Of a stretch of DNA of 64,000 nt, positions 13,101-28,100 are shown in pieces; within the stretch, counting starts at the first letter, position 1; each line of letters opens with the position of its first letter. The stretch is from Rana temporaria. Lineage: Eukaryota; Chordata; Amphibia; Anura; Ranidae. The stretch spans positions 141,561,422-141,625,421 of the forward strand of contig NC_053499.1 in the NCBI RefSeq assembly GCF_905171775.1, written 5' to 3'. The notes beneath the pieces were generated by a model, which worked only from the letters and a program-made list of their open reading frames with translations, did no database searches and had not been told where the DNA came from. A program made the position numbers and the translations under genes.

Positions 13101-16100
13101 CCAAATCTACTACTTCCAAATGGTTAAACAGAGGGTGGCACAGTGGCTGCGCTCGAGGGGGTGGGCACAGTGGCTGCGCTCGAGGGGGGGGGCACAGTGG
13201 CTGCGCTCGAGGGGGGGGGGGGCACAGTGGCTGCGCTCAAGGGGGTGGCACAGTGGCTGCGCTCAAGGGGGTGGCACAGTGGCTGCGCTCAAGGGGGTGG
13301 CACAGTGGCTGCGCTCAAGGGGGTGGCACAGTGGCTGCGCTCAAGGGGGTGGCACAGTGGCTGCGCTCAAGGGGGTGGCACAGTGGCTGCGCTCAAGGGG
13401 GTGGCACAGTGGCTGCGCTTGATGTTTTTTTTTTCAGTTTGTCTGCGCCACCTCAAAAATTTAGAGCACCAGCCGCCACTTACTCACTTGCCCTTACTCA
13501 AGATGGAATTGGCTGGCAATTTTAGGGGTGTTTTTCTCAGCAAAACAAAGCCTAGAGACATGAATGGGGGAGTCGCTCTGAATAAATGTCATTTTCAGTT
13601 ATTGGGGCTCAGATACCGTTTAGTCCTTCTTTAAGGGCAAGAATGGGCCTTCCGATAACCAAATAAAGTCCCTGCGCCAAGGGCTGACCAATAGAACCTC
13701 ACACCCCCCAATCACAGTCCTAGAATTACAGAAAGTGGAGAATTTCAGGACTTACCTATGAGGTCTACAGAGAGGTCGATGTTCTTTATGATCCAGCTAA
13801 ACCACTCCGATAAAACCACATAATCCACTTCAGGCATCTTCCCGCTGCAGGAGACACAAAGGGCAGAGGAGTTAATGGAGATGTCAGTGTGAGAAGTCTC
13901 CGCCCCCCCCGGGGATTACATGTCACCAAAAAGAGCGCCGGAGACTGACAGCCAATGCATCACAGCCGCGGCGCTATACGCTCTCTGGGGCCCTCGGAAA
14001 AAGCAGAGCAATGAGATTTGGGATTATTGGAGGAGAGAGGCTTAGAAAAGACACAAATACAAGATGTTCCTTATTTAAAGCGCGCAAGAATAGGATTGGC
14101 TACACAATTAATCATTAAAAAATCGTGATCTCGATTCAACCGATCCGTCGCCATCCGTCCATGGTGGATCGGATCGGGTGAGATCTGATGAAAACTTACA
14201 TGCTGTCCGTTTTCGTCCGATCTCTCCATAGGAGACAGCGGTTCTGCACAAGCCCCTCCCCACTCTGCGGAGAGATCTCCCGCTGAGCTGGCGGATGCCT
14301 CCCTGTGTGAAAGGGGTCCAAATCTTTTTCTGACACTTGTTTCTCAAGTTAAACTCAATGGGCCGGATTCACAGACAGCGGCGCATATTTATGCCGGCGT
14401 AGCGCATCTCACATGCGCTACGCCGACGTAACACAGAGAGGCAAGCACAGTGGCCCAGATTCAGTAAGAATTGCGCATAAATTACGGAGGCACAGGGCAA
14501 CGATTTTGCCCTGCGCCCCCGCAAATTTGCGCCGCTGCCCTGGATTCACGGAGCAGTAGCTCCGTAAATTGCGAGGGCGCGCCCCGGCAAAATTGCCCGG
14601 CATAAGCGCGCGCAATTTCAATGATCCCGCAGGGGGCTGGAATCATTTAAATTAGGCGCGCTCCCGCGCCGATCGTAAATCACATGCACCGTCGGGAAAC
14701 TTTCCCGACGTGCATTGCGGCAAATGACGTCGCAAGGACGTCATTTGCTTCAAAGTGAACGTGAATGGCATCCAGCGCCATTCACGAATCACTTACGCAA
14801 ACAACGTGAAATTCAAATTTCACGACGCGGGAACGGCGGGTATACTTTAGCATTGGCTGCCCCTACTATTAGAAGGGGCAGCCTTACGCTAAAGACGCCG
14901 TACGGAAACTCCGTAACTTGCGTACGCAGGGGTCGCGCAACATTGTGAATCGGTGTTAGTATGCAATTTGCATACTATACACTGAGCACAATGGGAGCGC
15001 CCCCTAGCGGTCATCGCAAGAATGCAGCCTAAAATCTGCGTGGCATAAGAGCCTTATGCCACGCAGATTTTAGGCTGCAGTCGGCGTTACAATGTTCCTG
15101 AATCAGGAGCATTCGTAACGCCGGCGCAGGCAAGCAATTGCGCTGCGTAACTATGGTTACGCAGGCGCAATTGCTCTCCGAATCCGGGCCAGTATTCACA
15201 AAGCACTTGCTCCCAACGTTGCGCCCGCGTAACGTAAAATCGTAGGCGTAAGCCGGCCTAATTCAAAGTAGGTGGAAGTGGGCGTGATCCATTTAAATGA
15301 ACCGTGACCCCATGCAAATAATGGGCCGAACGAACGGCGCATGCGCCATCCCGTGGACGCATCCCAGTGCGCATGCTCAGAATCACGTCGAAAATACTCC
15401 CTAAGATATACGTCGAATCACTGCCTACGACGTGAATGTAACCTACGCCCATCCATATTCACGTACTACTACGTAAACGTTGTAAAATACGACGGCTGTT
15501 CCCTGGTCCATACCTTTGCACGAGTTGCGCCTCATAGATGGGGAATAACTATACGCCGGACGTACGCCTTACGCAAACCGCGTATATTAATGCACCGGGC
15601 GCAAGTACGTTTGTGAATCGACGTATCTCACTCATTTGCATATTCGATTCGTAAATCAATGGGAGCCCCCCCCCTTGCGGCCAGCGTAAATATGCTACGA
15701 CGGCGTAGGAAACTTACATCGGTCGTAGGAAGCCTATTTTCAGGCGTATCTCGTTCTATGGGCACGGCGCACAGATACGACGGCGCACATTTACACTTAC
15801 GCAGCGTATCTCGAGATACGTCGGCGTAAGTGCTTTGTGAATCTGGGCCAATATTTTTTGCTAGAAAATTACTTGGAACCCCCAAACATTATATATATTT
15901 TAGCAGAGACCCTAGAGAATAAAATGGCAATAGCCACAATATTTTATGTCACACTGTATTTGCCCAGCAGTCTTTCAAATGCAATTTTTCGGGGGGGAAA
16001 AAAATACACTTCCATGAATAAAAAAAATAAAAAAAAGTGTAAACACAACATCTCCCCGTTCTTCCTAGTGACATGTCACGGCAAGCCACGCCCCCTAACT

Positions 16101-19100
16101 GTTAGAATCACTCCCTAGGACATGGGTCTTCAAACTATGGCCCTCCAGCTGTTCAGGAACTACAATTCCCATCATGCCTAGTCATGTCTGTGAATGTCAG
16201 AGTTTTACAATGCCTCATGGGATGTGTAGTTCCACAACAGCTGGAGGGCCGTAGTTTGAGGATCCCTGCCCTAGGACATACGCAACCCCTTCAGCGCCCC
16301 TACAGGTTAACCCCTTCACTGCCAGTGCCATTTTTACAGTGATCAGTGCATTTTAATAGTACTGATCACTGTAAAAATGACAATGGTCCCAAAATGGTGT
16401 CAGAAGGGTCCGATGTGTCCACCAGATTTGTCGCAGTTACAATAAAAAAAAAAAATTAAAAAAAAAAAAATATATAATCGCTGATCGCCGCCATTACTAG
16501 TAAAAAAAAAAATTATTACTAAATGTCATAAAACCATCCCCTATTTTGTAGGCGCTATAACTTTTGTGCAAACGAATCAAACGCTTATTGCGATGTTTTT
16601 TTTAACCAAAAATATGTAGAAGAATACGTATTGGCCTAAAATTTTTTATTAGATATTTTTTGGGCATATTTATTATAGCAAAAAGTAAAAAATATTGCAT
16701 TTTTTTCAAAATTGTCTCAAAAAATAAAAACATCAGAGGTGATCAAATACCACCAAAAGAAAGCTGTATTTGTGGGGAAAAAAGGGACGTCAATTTTGTT
16801 TGGGAGCCACGTCGCACGACCGCGCAATTGTCAGTTAAAGCAACGCAGTGCCGAATCGCAAAAAGTGGCCTGGTCTTTGGCCAGCCAAATGGTCCGGGGC
16901 TGAAGTGGTAAAACACACACAGGTCCCTTTTATTCTATACGCAGCCTATCCCGGCATTTCTTTCCATGAGATCTCCTGCTGCAGAGAGCACATGGAAGGA
17001 GAAATCTTGTTACAATGTATAATTTCTGTTCACTAATCACTTTTTGGATGCAAATCCACCTAAAATAGATTATGAGATGGTGGATTTAGGCCGACGGGGG
17101 GGGGGGGTTTTGCCGATCCCGGGAACCTGTGTGCTGCCAGATGGCGGTCTATCTAGAAGAGACAGAAACTATGACAAGAACGGCCGGAATTCCCCATCTA
17201 AAGGTTACGGCGCACATACTGAAACCTTTCTTATTAATGACTGCAAATAAGAAAGTAACCCTTTCATCTCCAATTAAAGAGACACGCCGGTCAAAACAAT
17301 CTCCCCCCATTTACAACTGCGCCGGCCGCCACTATCTGGTCGTTTTTTTGCTCAGCGGTCTTCGGTTCTGTTAGGGGTCTCCATGCTGGATGGATTTTGA
17401 ACCCATAGGGCTCATTCACACAAACACAAGACACTGAAATCTACGCAGGACGCTTTGGGCCAAAATATCCTGCAATGATCTTTAATGCCGGTGCCTCATG
17501 GCCCTTTAACCACTTAACCCCTTGCCGACTGCCCCCCTCCTTGCTGGCAGTAGGAGGCCAGCATCACCCCCCAGTAGGAAAACCAGCGTGCCCCTCCTCC
17601 CCGTGGGAGTAGAAGGCCAACGTCGCCCCTCCCTTGCAGCAGTAGACAAGCATCGCCCCCCCCGGTGGTAGTAGGAAAACCAGCTTCGCGCCCCCCCCCC
17701 CCCCCCCCTGCTGGCAGTAGGAAAACCAGCTTCGACCCCCGCCCCCTGCTGGCAGTAGGAGGCCAGCGTCGCCCATCCCCCCTTGCTGGCAGGAGGAGCC
17801 CAGCACCCCCCCTCCCTTGCTGGCAGGAGGAGCCCAGCGTATCCCTTACTTGCAGGAGGAGCCCAGCGTCCCCCCCCCATCCCTTGCTGGCAGGAGGAGC
17901 CCAGCGTCCGTCCCCCCATCCCTTGCTGGCAGGAGGAGCCCAGCGTCCCCCCCCATCCCTTGCTGGCAGGAGGAGCCCAGCGTGCCCCCCCATCCCTTGC
18001 TGGCAGGAGGAGCCCAGCGTGCCCCCCCATCCCTTGCTGGCAGGAGGAGCCCAGCGTCCCCCCCCCCATCCCTTGCTGGCAGGAGGAGCCCAGCGTCCCC
18101 CCCCATCCCTTGCTGGCAGGAGGAGCCCAGCGTCCCCCCCCCATCCCTTGCTGGCAGGAGGAGCCCAGCGTCCACCCCCATCCCTTGCTGGCAGGAGGAG
18201 CCCAGCGTCCCCCCATCCCTTGCTGGCAGGAGGAGCCCAGCGTCCCCCCCTCTCCCTTGCTGGCAGGAGGAGCCCAGCGTCCCCCCCCCTCCCTTGCTGG
18301 CAGGAGGAGCCCAGCGTCCCCCCCCTCCCACCTTGCTGGCAGGAGGAGCCCAACGTCCCACCTCCCACCTTGCTGGCAGGAGGAGCCCAACGTTGCCCCC
18401 CCCTCCCACCTTGCTGGCAGGAGGAGCCCAACGTTGCCCCCCCTCCCCTGTGCATCCAGTAGAGTCCAGGGATGCCCACCAACCCCCCCCCCCGCTGCCA
18501 GTAGGAGCCCATCATCGTCCCTCCTGGCAAGCAAGATTCAACAGCGATTCTATTGGTGGGGGTGCGACCTGTGGAAACCGATAAGAATTCTCACAGCACT
18601 TTTTAGTGGTAAGCTATCTCCGGTGACATGATGAAAGGTTATCCCCATATAATCCCCCCAATGATGGAAACACAGATTTTGCACTTTTATTTATTTTTTT
18701 TAAAGTGGACACTTCCATAAGGGCCGCTCCACTTTAAAATGTTCCCAATTAGCAATTTATGTCTGTAGGAGTGTGGAAGGCGTATTGGATTTCAATCTGG
18801 GCCGGGAACGTGCCGCCGGTGCCTACAGGTGCCTTGTACAGACCTGCTCAGCATGGCCCTGCTACTTGAACCTTGGAATAAATATTAAAGAGGTGCAATA
18901 TGTAGATGTACAGAAAGGGGGGGGGGGGGCGTTTAAAAAATAGAAATGTCTCCGTTTGAAAATGTCAGGAAGTGTTCAATACAATAAAAAATATGAAAGT
19001 TTTAACTAGAAAATACTCTTTATTAGATAAAGTCCTCTCTCATTCATATCTACAGAGCTCCCCCTGCTGGTGACTTCAACAATTACTCTGCATTGCTTTA

Positions 19101-22100
19101 AAATCACACTAAACTCCAATTTTTACATCAATTGTTCCAAAATAAAAAAGTACAGCATGGCTCCGTTTTGTTTAAAAAAAAAAATTCTCACTGTTCAGGC
19201 TTTTGTCCTGTGCACGCTCTTAGCTTTCAGTGATGTTGCATTTTGAATGACAATTGCGCGGTCGTGCAACACTGTACCCAAACTAATTTTTTATCATTTT
19301 GTACCCACAAATAGAGCTTTCATTTGGTGGTATTTGATCACCTCTGCGATTTTTATTTTCTGCAAAAAAAATTAAAAAATTACGGAAAAAATAAAAGTTT
19401 TTTTTTGTTTCTGTTATAAAACATTGTAAATAAGTACGTTTTCTCCTTCACTGATGGGCACTGATGGTACTAATATGCGGCACTGATAGGCGGCACGGAT
19501 AGGCCCATTGCGGGCACTGATTGGCATCCATTATTTCTGTCATTGTCATCCCTGGTGGTCTAGGGTGGCATACCTGTGTTTGCATCCCTGGTGGTCCAGT
19601 GTGGGCATCCTCGGGGGGGGGGGGGGGGGGGGCGGGCGGCCGGGGCTGTGCTGATAATCGATCAGCACAAACCCCCCCCCCTGTCAGAGGAGCAGCCGAT
19701 CAGAAGAGTCTCCGTCGGACTGACACCCTGCAACAACGATCGCCGCGATGCGCGCCCCCGGGGGCTCAATATCCTGAAGACGTCATACGACGTCCACTCA
19801 GGATATTGAAACCACTTTGCCGACGTCTTTTTCCATAAGGCGGGCGGCAAGTAGTTAACACTCGCAGCAGATCGCACCCCCAGTGCGTTTCGAACGCAGG
19901 AAACACGTATGGAACAAGCCTTTCCAGCAATGCGTTCTGCTGTGAACCGGCCCTAAAAGCATTCAATGGTTTATACAGAACCCCCCCCCCCCCCCCAAGT
20001 AGATTTGGCGGAGAAGCGCCTTGAGGCGATTTAGTTCGCATTTGTAGCGCTATACAAGTTATTCACTCGCTCAGATCACATGACCAAATGCCTCGCCAGG
20101 GAGAAATCTGTAGGGATTTCCGGAGAAAAGGGACATTTGGGATCCCCTTGTATCCTTTGTTTTTCCTTTAGAGAAGTGATATTGCTAAAAGAAGATTACA
20201 TTCATAGTACAGGTTTAAGAGGATAAAGGTTTAATAAAGAAAGATACTTCACCTTTTGTACAGGTTTTCTACAAAGATGTACTTTGCGCTGTGAATGGAT
20301 CTCTCCAACATTTTAACGGGAGCCTCCTGCAGGGGAGAACAGACATGACTGACACGGCTTCAACACTGCTTACTAAGTGCCTATGGGATTACATCTAATG
20401 CCGTACACACGGTCGCAATTTCCGATGAATAAAGTCCGATGGGAGCTTTTCATCAGATATTCAGAAAACTAGGATTGGGACTTTAAATAAGGCATATGAA
20501 AAGTAGAGGATTGGTTGCACGCATTTGCAAATACATGGTTAAGCTGTACGCCATCGCCAAGGCTCTCTGCATACTTATACATGTATGCCTTTTTTTCCAG
20601 TGCTCTTTACTGCTATACCAATCATAGGTAGGGGCCGTGACACACCCCCAGTCACCTGCCCCCCATCTACTCATTTATATGCCTCTATTGAGGAGACTTT
20701 AAAAGTTTAGTTAGGACTGCAGTACACAGAGAGCCTTGGCGAGGCCTGCAGCTTAACCATGTATTTGCAAATGCGTGCAACCAATCCTCTGCTTTCAACA
20801 TACACAGTTAGACAGTAGGTTTGCTCTTTGGGTGGTAAGTGTGAGCCTGGTTATTACGTATACAACTTTATTTATACTTACTGTTTGCTTAAAAATGCAT
20901 CTCATTTAAAGTCCCAAAAACTCCTTTCTCTCTTTCATCAGATATTCCGACCGTGTGTACGCCCCATCGGACTTTTTCTGTCGGAATTTCCAACAGACTT
21001 GCATAGAGAGCAGGTTCTCTATTTTTCCGTTGGAAATTCTGACAGAGCTTTTGCCGATGGAAAGTCCGGCCGTGTGCACGCGTGATAAGAATATAGCGGC
21101 GTCACACGTGACGTGATGGTTCGGGGGAATCCTGCTCCACACGTTCGGGATCATACTGCAGAGTGAATGTAGTTATTGTGCGATTGGAAGTGTAATGTAA
21201 TGTAGTGTTTTTTGTAAGGCATGCGTGTGTAAAATCATCATGTAGACATTCATGTAACCCAAAAGGTTAAAGATTTCCAGTGCTGATCAATGGACAAGAA
21301 GAAAAATCAGGATCATGTTGAGTAGGGGTGCAACGAATTACAGTTGATCCGTGATCCGAACGGGTCACCCCCTTCGGATCGGAACACACTGTGATCCGCG
21401 GATTGCCGCGGCTCCGGAGCTAGGCCGAAGCCGCGGCCTTTCCTAACGTTATGGCTGCGGCTTCGGCCTACCTCCAGAGCCGCACCATAACGCTAGGAAA
21501 GGCCGCGGCTTCGGCCTAGCTCCAGAGCCGCGGCCATCTTGGTACACCCGGCGGCGGCCCTCCTCTGTTTACACCAACAGAGGAGGAGCCCGCACTCGTG
21601 GGACACACGCTGGGAATGCCTGTACTGCCCGAGGGGGGGGTCTCTTGCCCCGAGAGGAGGGGGGGGGGTCTCTTGCCCCGAGAGGAGGGGGGGGTCTCTT
21701 GCCCCGAGAGGAGGGGGGGGGTCTCTTGCCCCGAGAGGAGGGGGGGGGGTCTCTTGCCCCGAGAGGAGGGTCTCTTGCCCAGGGTCTCTTGCCCCGAGAG
21801 GAGGGGGGGGGGTCTCTTGCCCCGAGAGGAGGGGGGGGGTCTCTTGTACTGAGAGGAGGGGGAGGTCTGCACCTAGGGAGTACTATAGTGGGGGGGGGGG
21901 CGGGGGGGGGGGGAGATGTGTATATTACAGTGGGGGAGAATTTTTTTTTTTTGCCGATCCGAAAAATGATCCGATCCGTGACTCCTGATCCGAGGTACGA
22001 TCCGAACCGTGAGTTTTTTGCTCCGTTGCACCCCTAATGTTGAGCGGCCATTTAGATATGCTTTGCAAAAACACGAACATGAACTTACTGTTGGCCTTGT

Positions 22101-25100
22101 GTGGACATCCAGCATAGTGAGCTGCACGTAGGTCTGCAACGTAAGCCCCCATCTTGACGGGTCCTGGTACATTAAGGCCTGCAGTGGAGGTAGAAATTTA
22201 GTACAAATGCATTTAAACTGCCAAAACATCATGCTAACTTGGGTCCCTTTCACACTTATGCGGCCTACAAGTCGCGTGAGTTTGATGCAATGCCCGTGTA
22301 ACCTTTAGGCCTATCGACCTTCAAGTCGCATCAAAGTCAGACCAAAGTAGAGCAGGGACTACTTTGAAGTCTCACAGATATGAAACAAAATTGACGTCCT
22401 TTTTTTCTCACAAATAGAGTTTTCTTTTGAGGGTTTTTGATCACCTCTGTGGTTTTTATTTTTTGCGCTATTCCACAGTTTTTATTGCATTGTTATTATT
22501 ATTTTTTTTACTACTAATGGTGGCGATCGTGGGGCGTTTATATATGTTATATCATTTTTTTTAGACAATTACATTTTCTACTTTAAAAGTGGAGTTCCAC
22601 ACAAAAATGGAACCTCTGCTTTTCAGATTACCCCCCCCCCCCCCCACCCGGTGTCACATTTGGCACCTTTCGGGAAGGGGTGCAGATACATGTATAATAC
22701 AGGTATTTGCACCCAATTACAGGCAATTACCCGTGGGGGTTATGTCACTCCCCCCCCTGCTGTCTTCTGGGAAATACACAGGTCCCAGAACACAGCGGGG
22801 ACCAGCGAGGACGCGCAGCGCGACTCACGCATGCGCAGTAGGGAACCTGGCGCTGAAGCCGCAACGCTTCACTTCCCTATTCCCTCACCGAGGATGGCGG
22901 CGGGGGAAGCCGAGAGCCGAGCGGTTGATCGGCTTCGGCTGCAGACATGGCGGGCACCCTGGACAGGTAAGTGTCCGTTCAATAAAAGTCAGCAGCTGCA
23001 GTATTTGTAGCTGCTGGCTTTTAATATTTTTTTAGGCAGACCTTTTTAAGCAATATTTGAAAATGTTACCTACCAGTGGATTATGACCATGAACATTTCT
23101 CCATTTAGCCAGAGGCTCAGTTAACACCTAAAAAAAAAAAAAAAAAGGCATAGTTAAAAAACGTGACACTGGACCATTTTATTCCTTATTTAGTACAAGT
23201 AGTGACTTTGTCTGTAGAACAAATTAGATCTGCAGCTTCCCCACCGGGTGATCTATATAATCCTCGGGACAAAGTGCTTTATCTTTTCTCTATACCACAG
23301 GTGTCAAACACAAGGCCTTTATACCTATAGGTGAGCCTATAATAAGGCTTACCTATAGGTCCTGTAAATATCTCCTAAACGTGCGCCATTTAGGAGATAT
23401 TTAATGGATACTGTGCCGACCATGTCATCGGCGCATGCGTTCTGACATCACGAGGCTCCGGCACATGCGCTCTGAAAGAACGGCTGCCCGTGCCGTTTCT
23501 TCAGATGGTCCATTTTGGAGGGGCGACACTGCGCTCTGCTGGCTTTAAGACTCCAAATAAACACCACACATGACTGGTTCTCCTCCAATCACAAAGCTGT
23601 CTCTGCTGAACCATGGCTTGCATTCAATGAATGGGCTGGAAAATGCAGGCTGACGTGTGGACTTGTATATTATTGTGAAGAAGGGATATTTGCTCTCTGT
23701 TAAAATGTGGCAACCCCAATATTCATAGGGTTAGGTTTAGGAGATAAGCCCCCCGTGTCGCATAGATACCTCGAGGTTTTCAGTGTTGGAGAAGTACTGG
23801 AGACAGCTGGTTTTCCCACTTGCTATGTTCCCCTCTACACAGATCTGCAAGACAAAACCAGAAACACCATCTCATTATCGGTGACAAGGATTCCCAACTT
23901 ACCGGATTTATCGGGGTATACCCCTCGCCGGCGTATAATGCGCACCCCAAGCTTAGAAAGGTAGTTTAAGGGGAAAAAAAACGTAATTTTTTGCCCTGCG
24001 TCCATCGGCGGCCTTGTCCAGCGTCCGTCTGCGGCCTTGCGCGGGGTCCATCCAGCCTTGTGGGTGTCCGCCTGCGAGTCCATCCGCACCTTGCCCGGGG
24101 TTGCAGCGGTGTTTGTTTTTGGATTTGGCGGAGAAAAGAGAAAAAAGAGAAAAAGAGAAAAAGAAGAAGAGAAGAAGAGAAGAAGAGAGAAGAGAGAAGA
24201 AGAGAAGAAGAAGAGAAGAAGAAGAGAAGAAGAAGAGAAGAAGAAGAAGAGAAGAAGAAGAGGAGAAGAAGAGGAGAAGAAGAGGAGAAGAAGAGGAGAA
24301 GAAGAGGAGAAGAAGAGGAGAAGAAGAGGAGAAGAAGAGAAGAAGAAGAGAAGAAGAAGAAGAAGAGAAGAAGAAGAAGAAGAAGAAGAAGAAGAAGAAG
24401 AAGAAGAAGAAGAAGAGAAGGAGAAGAGAAGAGAGAAGAGAAGAGAGAAGAGAAGAGGACAAGAGAAGAAGAGAGAAGAGAAGAAGAGAGAAGAGAAGAG
24501 AAGAAGAGAGAAGAGGAGAGAAGAAGAGAGAAGAGGAGAGAAGAAGAGAGAAGAAGAGAGAAAAAGGAGAGAAGAAGAGAGAAGAGGAGAGAAGAAGAGA
24601 GAAAAAGGAGAGAAGAAGAGAGAAGAGAAGAGAAGAGAAGAGAAGAGAAGAGAAGAGAAGAGAAGAAGAGGGAGAAGAGAAGAGAAGAGAAGAAGAGGAA
24701 GAAGAGAAGAGAAGAGAAGAGAGGAAGAGGGAGAAGAGAAGAGAGGAAGAGGGAGAAGAGAAGAGAGGAGAGGAGAAGATTTCCTGTGTGTTCGGCTTGT
24801 CTCGGCTCCTCTTGCGTGGCTGCGGGCAAAGCCGAGCGTAGCCTAGCCGAGTGCGCAGTACACTCGGCTCGGCTTGGCTCTAGGCTGCGGCGCTCAGAGA
24901 CAGCGGGGATCGGCGTATATAGCGCACCCACGATTTTCCCCCGGTTTTAAGGAGAAAAAAGTGCGCGGTATACGCCGATAAATACGGTAACTAAAAATTA
25001 AACAATGATGAGCCCCGCTGGGCAACACTTCCTGAATGCCGGGGAGACTTCCTGCAAATAAAAAGCTATATACACAATTCTCTGGGTGAATGTTACCGTA

Positions 25101-28100
25101 TATACTCGAGTATAAGCCGACCCGAATATAAGCGGAGGCACCTAATTTTACCAGAAAAAAAATGGGAAAACGTATTGACTCGAGTATAAGCCTAGGGTGC
25201 CCATCTGCATGCCTCACTGTGCTTCACTTTGCCTCACTGTGTCCATGACTAGACTGACGTTTAACATGGGAGTCTATGGAAGGGGTGCCCAGCTTTGAAA
25301 AATGGGTGCTCCCCAGCCGTAGGTCCCTCAGACAACAAACTTTTCACACCTGTAGAGGAGAAATTGAGCTAGATGTGTGCTAAGTTTCGGGTCTAGGAGA
25401 CCTACGAATGACCGGTACCGGTTCCCCAAAGTCACTGGAGAAATGACCGTTTAACATGGGAGTCTATAGAAGGGGTGCCCAGGTTTGAAAAATCGGTGCT
25501 CCCCGGCCGTAGGTTCCCCGGACAACAACCTTTGCACACTTATAGAGGAAGAGTGGGGTTACATGTGTGCCAATTTTGGGGTCCAGAGAACCTACGGCCG
25601 GCCGATACCGGGTCCCCAAAGTCCGGGGGATCAGGCACAAAAGGGTGACTCGAGTATAAGCTGAGGGGGGCATTTTCAGCACAAACTTGGCTTATACTCG
25701 AGTATATACTGTACATTCTATTGGACATTTCTATGAAAAAGAAAACCCAGTATCTGCTTCTTAGAGCCCCCCGTACACTCGTATGCCATTCTAATCGCTC
25801 TCACCAAAAAAGTGTAAATTAGTGTCAGAATGTCGGCCGCAATATCGCAGTGCCGCTATAAGTCGTTGATCGCCCCCATTGATAGTAAAATCAAATATCC
25901 CATAGTCTGTAGACACGAGAACATTTGTGCAAACCAATCAATATACGATTATTGTTTTTTTACCAAAAATAATTAAATCACCACACTATGGTGTCCTATA
26001 TGGGTCATCATAGGGGGCGGGAGAGGGCATACGAAGCACACTCGCACTTAGCTTTGGGAACATTGGCCCAGATTCAGGTACATTTGCGCTTTATTTGCGG
26101 AGGCACAGGGCAACGATTTTGCCCTGCGCCCCCGCAAATATTTTGCGCTGCCCTCGATTCACGGAGCAGTAGCTCCGTAAATTGTGAGGGCGCGCCGGCA
26201 AAATTGCCCGGCGTAAGCGCGCGCAATGTAAATGATCCCGCCGGGGGCGGGAATCATTTAAATTAGGCGCGCTCCCGCGCCGAGCGCATGCTCCGTCGGG
26301 AAACTTTCCCGACGTGCATTGCGGCAAATGACGTCGCAAGGACGTCATTTGCTGCAAAGTGAACGTGAATGGCGTCCAGCGCCATTCACGATTCACTTAC
26401 GCAAACGACGTCGATTTTAAATATCGCGACGCGGGAACGTGGGTATCCTATAGCATTGGCTGCGCCTGCTATTAGGATGTGTAACCTTACGCGAAACCCG
26501 ACGTACGCAAACTACGCAATCTGCATACTATACACAGATCACAATGGGAGCGCCCCCTAGCGGCCAACGCAAGAATGCAGCCTAAAATCGCTACGCCGAC
26601 TGCAGCCTAAAATCTGCGTGGCATAAGAGCCTTATGCCACGCAGATTTTAGGCTGCAGTCGGCGTAGCGATGTTCCTGAATCAGGAGCATTCGCTACGCC
26701 GGAGCAAGTAAGCAATTGCGCTGTGTAACCTATGGTTACACAGGCGCAATTGCTTCTTGAATCTGGCCCATTATAGAGGTCTTTAAAGCATAAACTATGC
26801 GCCAACAGTCTGATGCAAGGCCGCCTTGCCAGCTTTTTTCTGGGTGCCACTATTCAGCTGTTTTGATTGGTCAAATATGCTGGAATGTAAACCGAGCTGC
26901 ATATGCACAGTTCAGTGTACATTCCACAGAGGATAGTGAATAGGCAGGTAGGTGTGTAGGTGGGTCTCTTTTGCAATGAAAATTCTGCCTGTTTGCAATT
27001 TTTTTTTTTTACATTTAGTTCCGTTTTAATGTTTCTGTATCTCCATAGCAGTGTGGGAATGTTCTTATCAGTAAACAGAATGACAGCTGTGTCAATATCC
27101 CATATATCTCCCTAATGTTTCTGTATCTCCATAGCAGTATGGGAATGTTCCATATAGTCACGTAACCGAGATGACATCAAGAGGGACATTTACTAAAACT
27201 GGAGAACACAGGGCCAGATCCACGTACAGCGGCGCATATTACCGCCGGGCGTAGCGTATCTAAGATACACTACGCCGCTGTAACTTACTTTATTTTTTTT
27301 TCGAATCCTCTAAGAATTCGCGCCATAAGTTACGGCGGCGTAGTGTATCTTTGGGTGCGGAATTCAATTCGATGTGATGGGGGTGTGTTTTATGTAAATA
27401 CGTTGTGACCCGCCGTAAACAACGTTTTTTTTTTTAACGGCGCATGCGCCGTCCGTGGGGGTATCCCAGTGCGCATGCTCAAAATTAAACCGGAACAAGC
27501 AAATGCATACGACGGTGACGTCATTCTACGCAAATCCCTATTCGCAAACGACATAAAAAATTCAAAATGCGACGCGGGAATGACGGCCATACTTAACATT
27601 GAGTACGCCACCATATAGCAGGGGTAACTATACGCCGGAAAAAGCCGAACGCAAACGACGTAAAAAAAATGCGCCGGCCGGACGTACGTACGATCGTGGA
27701 TCGCTGTAACTAGCTGATTTGCATACTCGACGTGGAATTCGACGGAAACGCCAACTAGCGGCCGCCGAAAAAATGCACCTAAGATCCGACGGCGTACTAA
27801 GACGTACGCCTGTCGGATCGATCCCAGATGCAGTCGTATCTTGTTTTGTGGCTACAAAACAAAGATACGATGCGGGAACTTTGAAATTACGCGGCGTATC
27901 AATAGATACGCCGGCGTAATTCTTTTGTGGATCTGGCCAACAATCTGTGCATAGTAACCAATCAGCTTCAATTAAAGGGGTTGTAAAGGTTCGCTTTTTA
28001 TTTTCCAAATAGGTTCCTTTAACCACTTAAGACCCGGACCTTTAGGCAGCTAAAGGACCTGGCCAGTTTTTGCGATTCGGCACTGCGTCGCTTTAACTGA

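Noticed and set aside
17506..18631. ORFs of 250-340 codons rich in LLPARDGG or CWQEEPSV
   Set aside because: Array artefacts; C-run length changes shift frame freely between units, so no frame is maintained.
22589..23035. 148-codon ORF in TK2 intron 4
   Set aside because: Falls in a dispersed repeat; no known domain and no splice context.
23966..24950. Poly-Glu/Arg/Lys and poly-Ser/Leu/Phe ORFs
   Set aside because: Simple translation of the purine tract and its complement within an inverted-repeat element.
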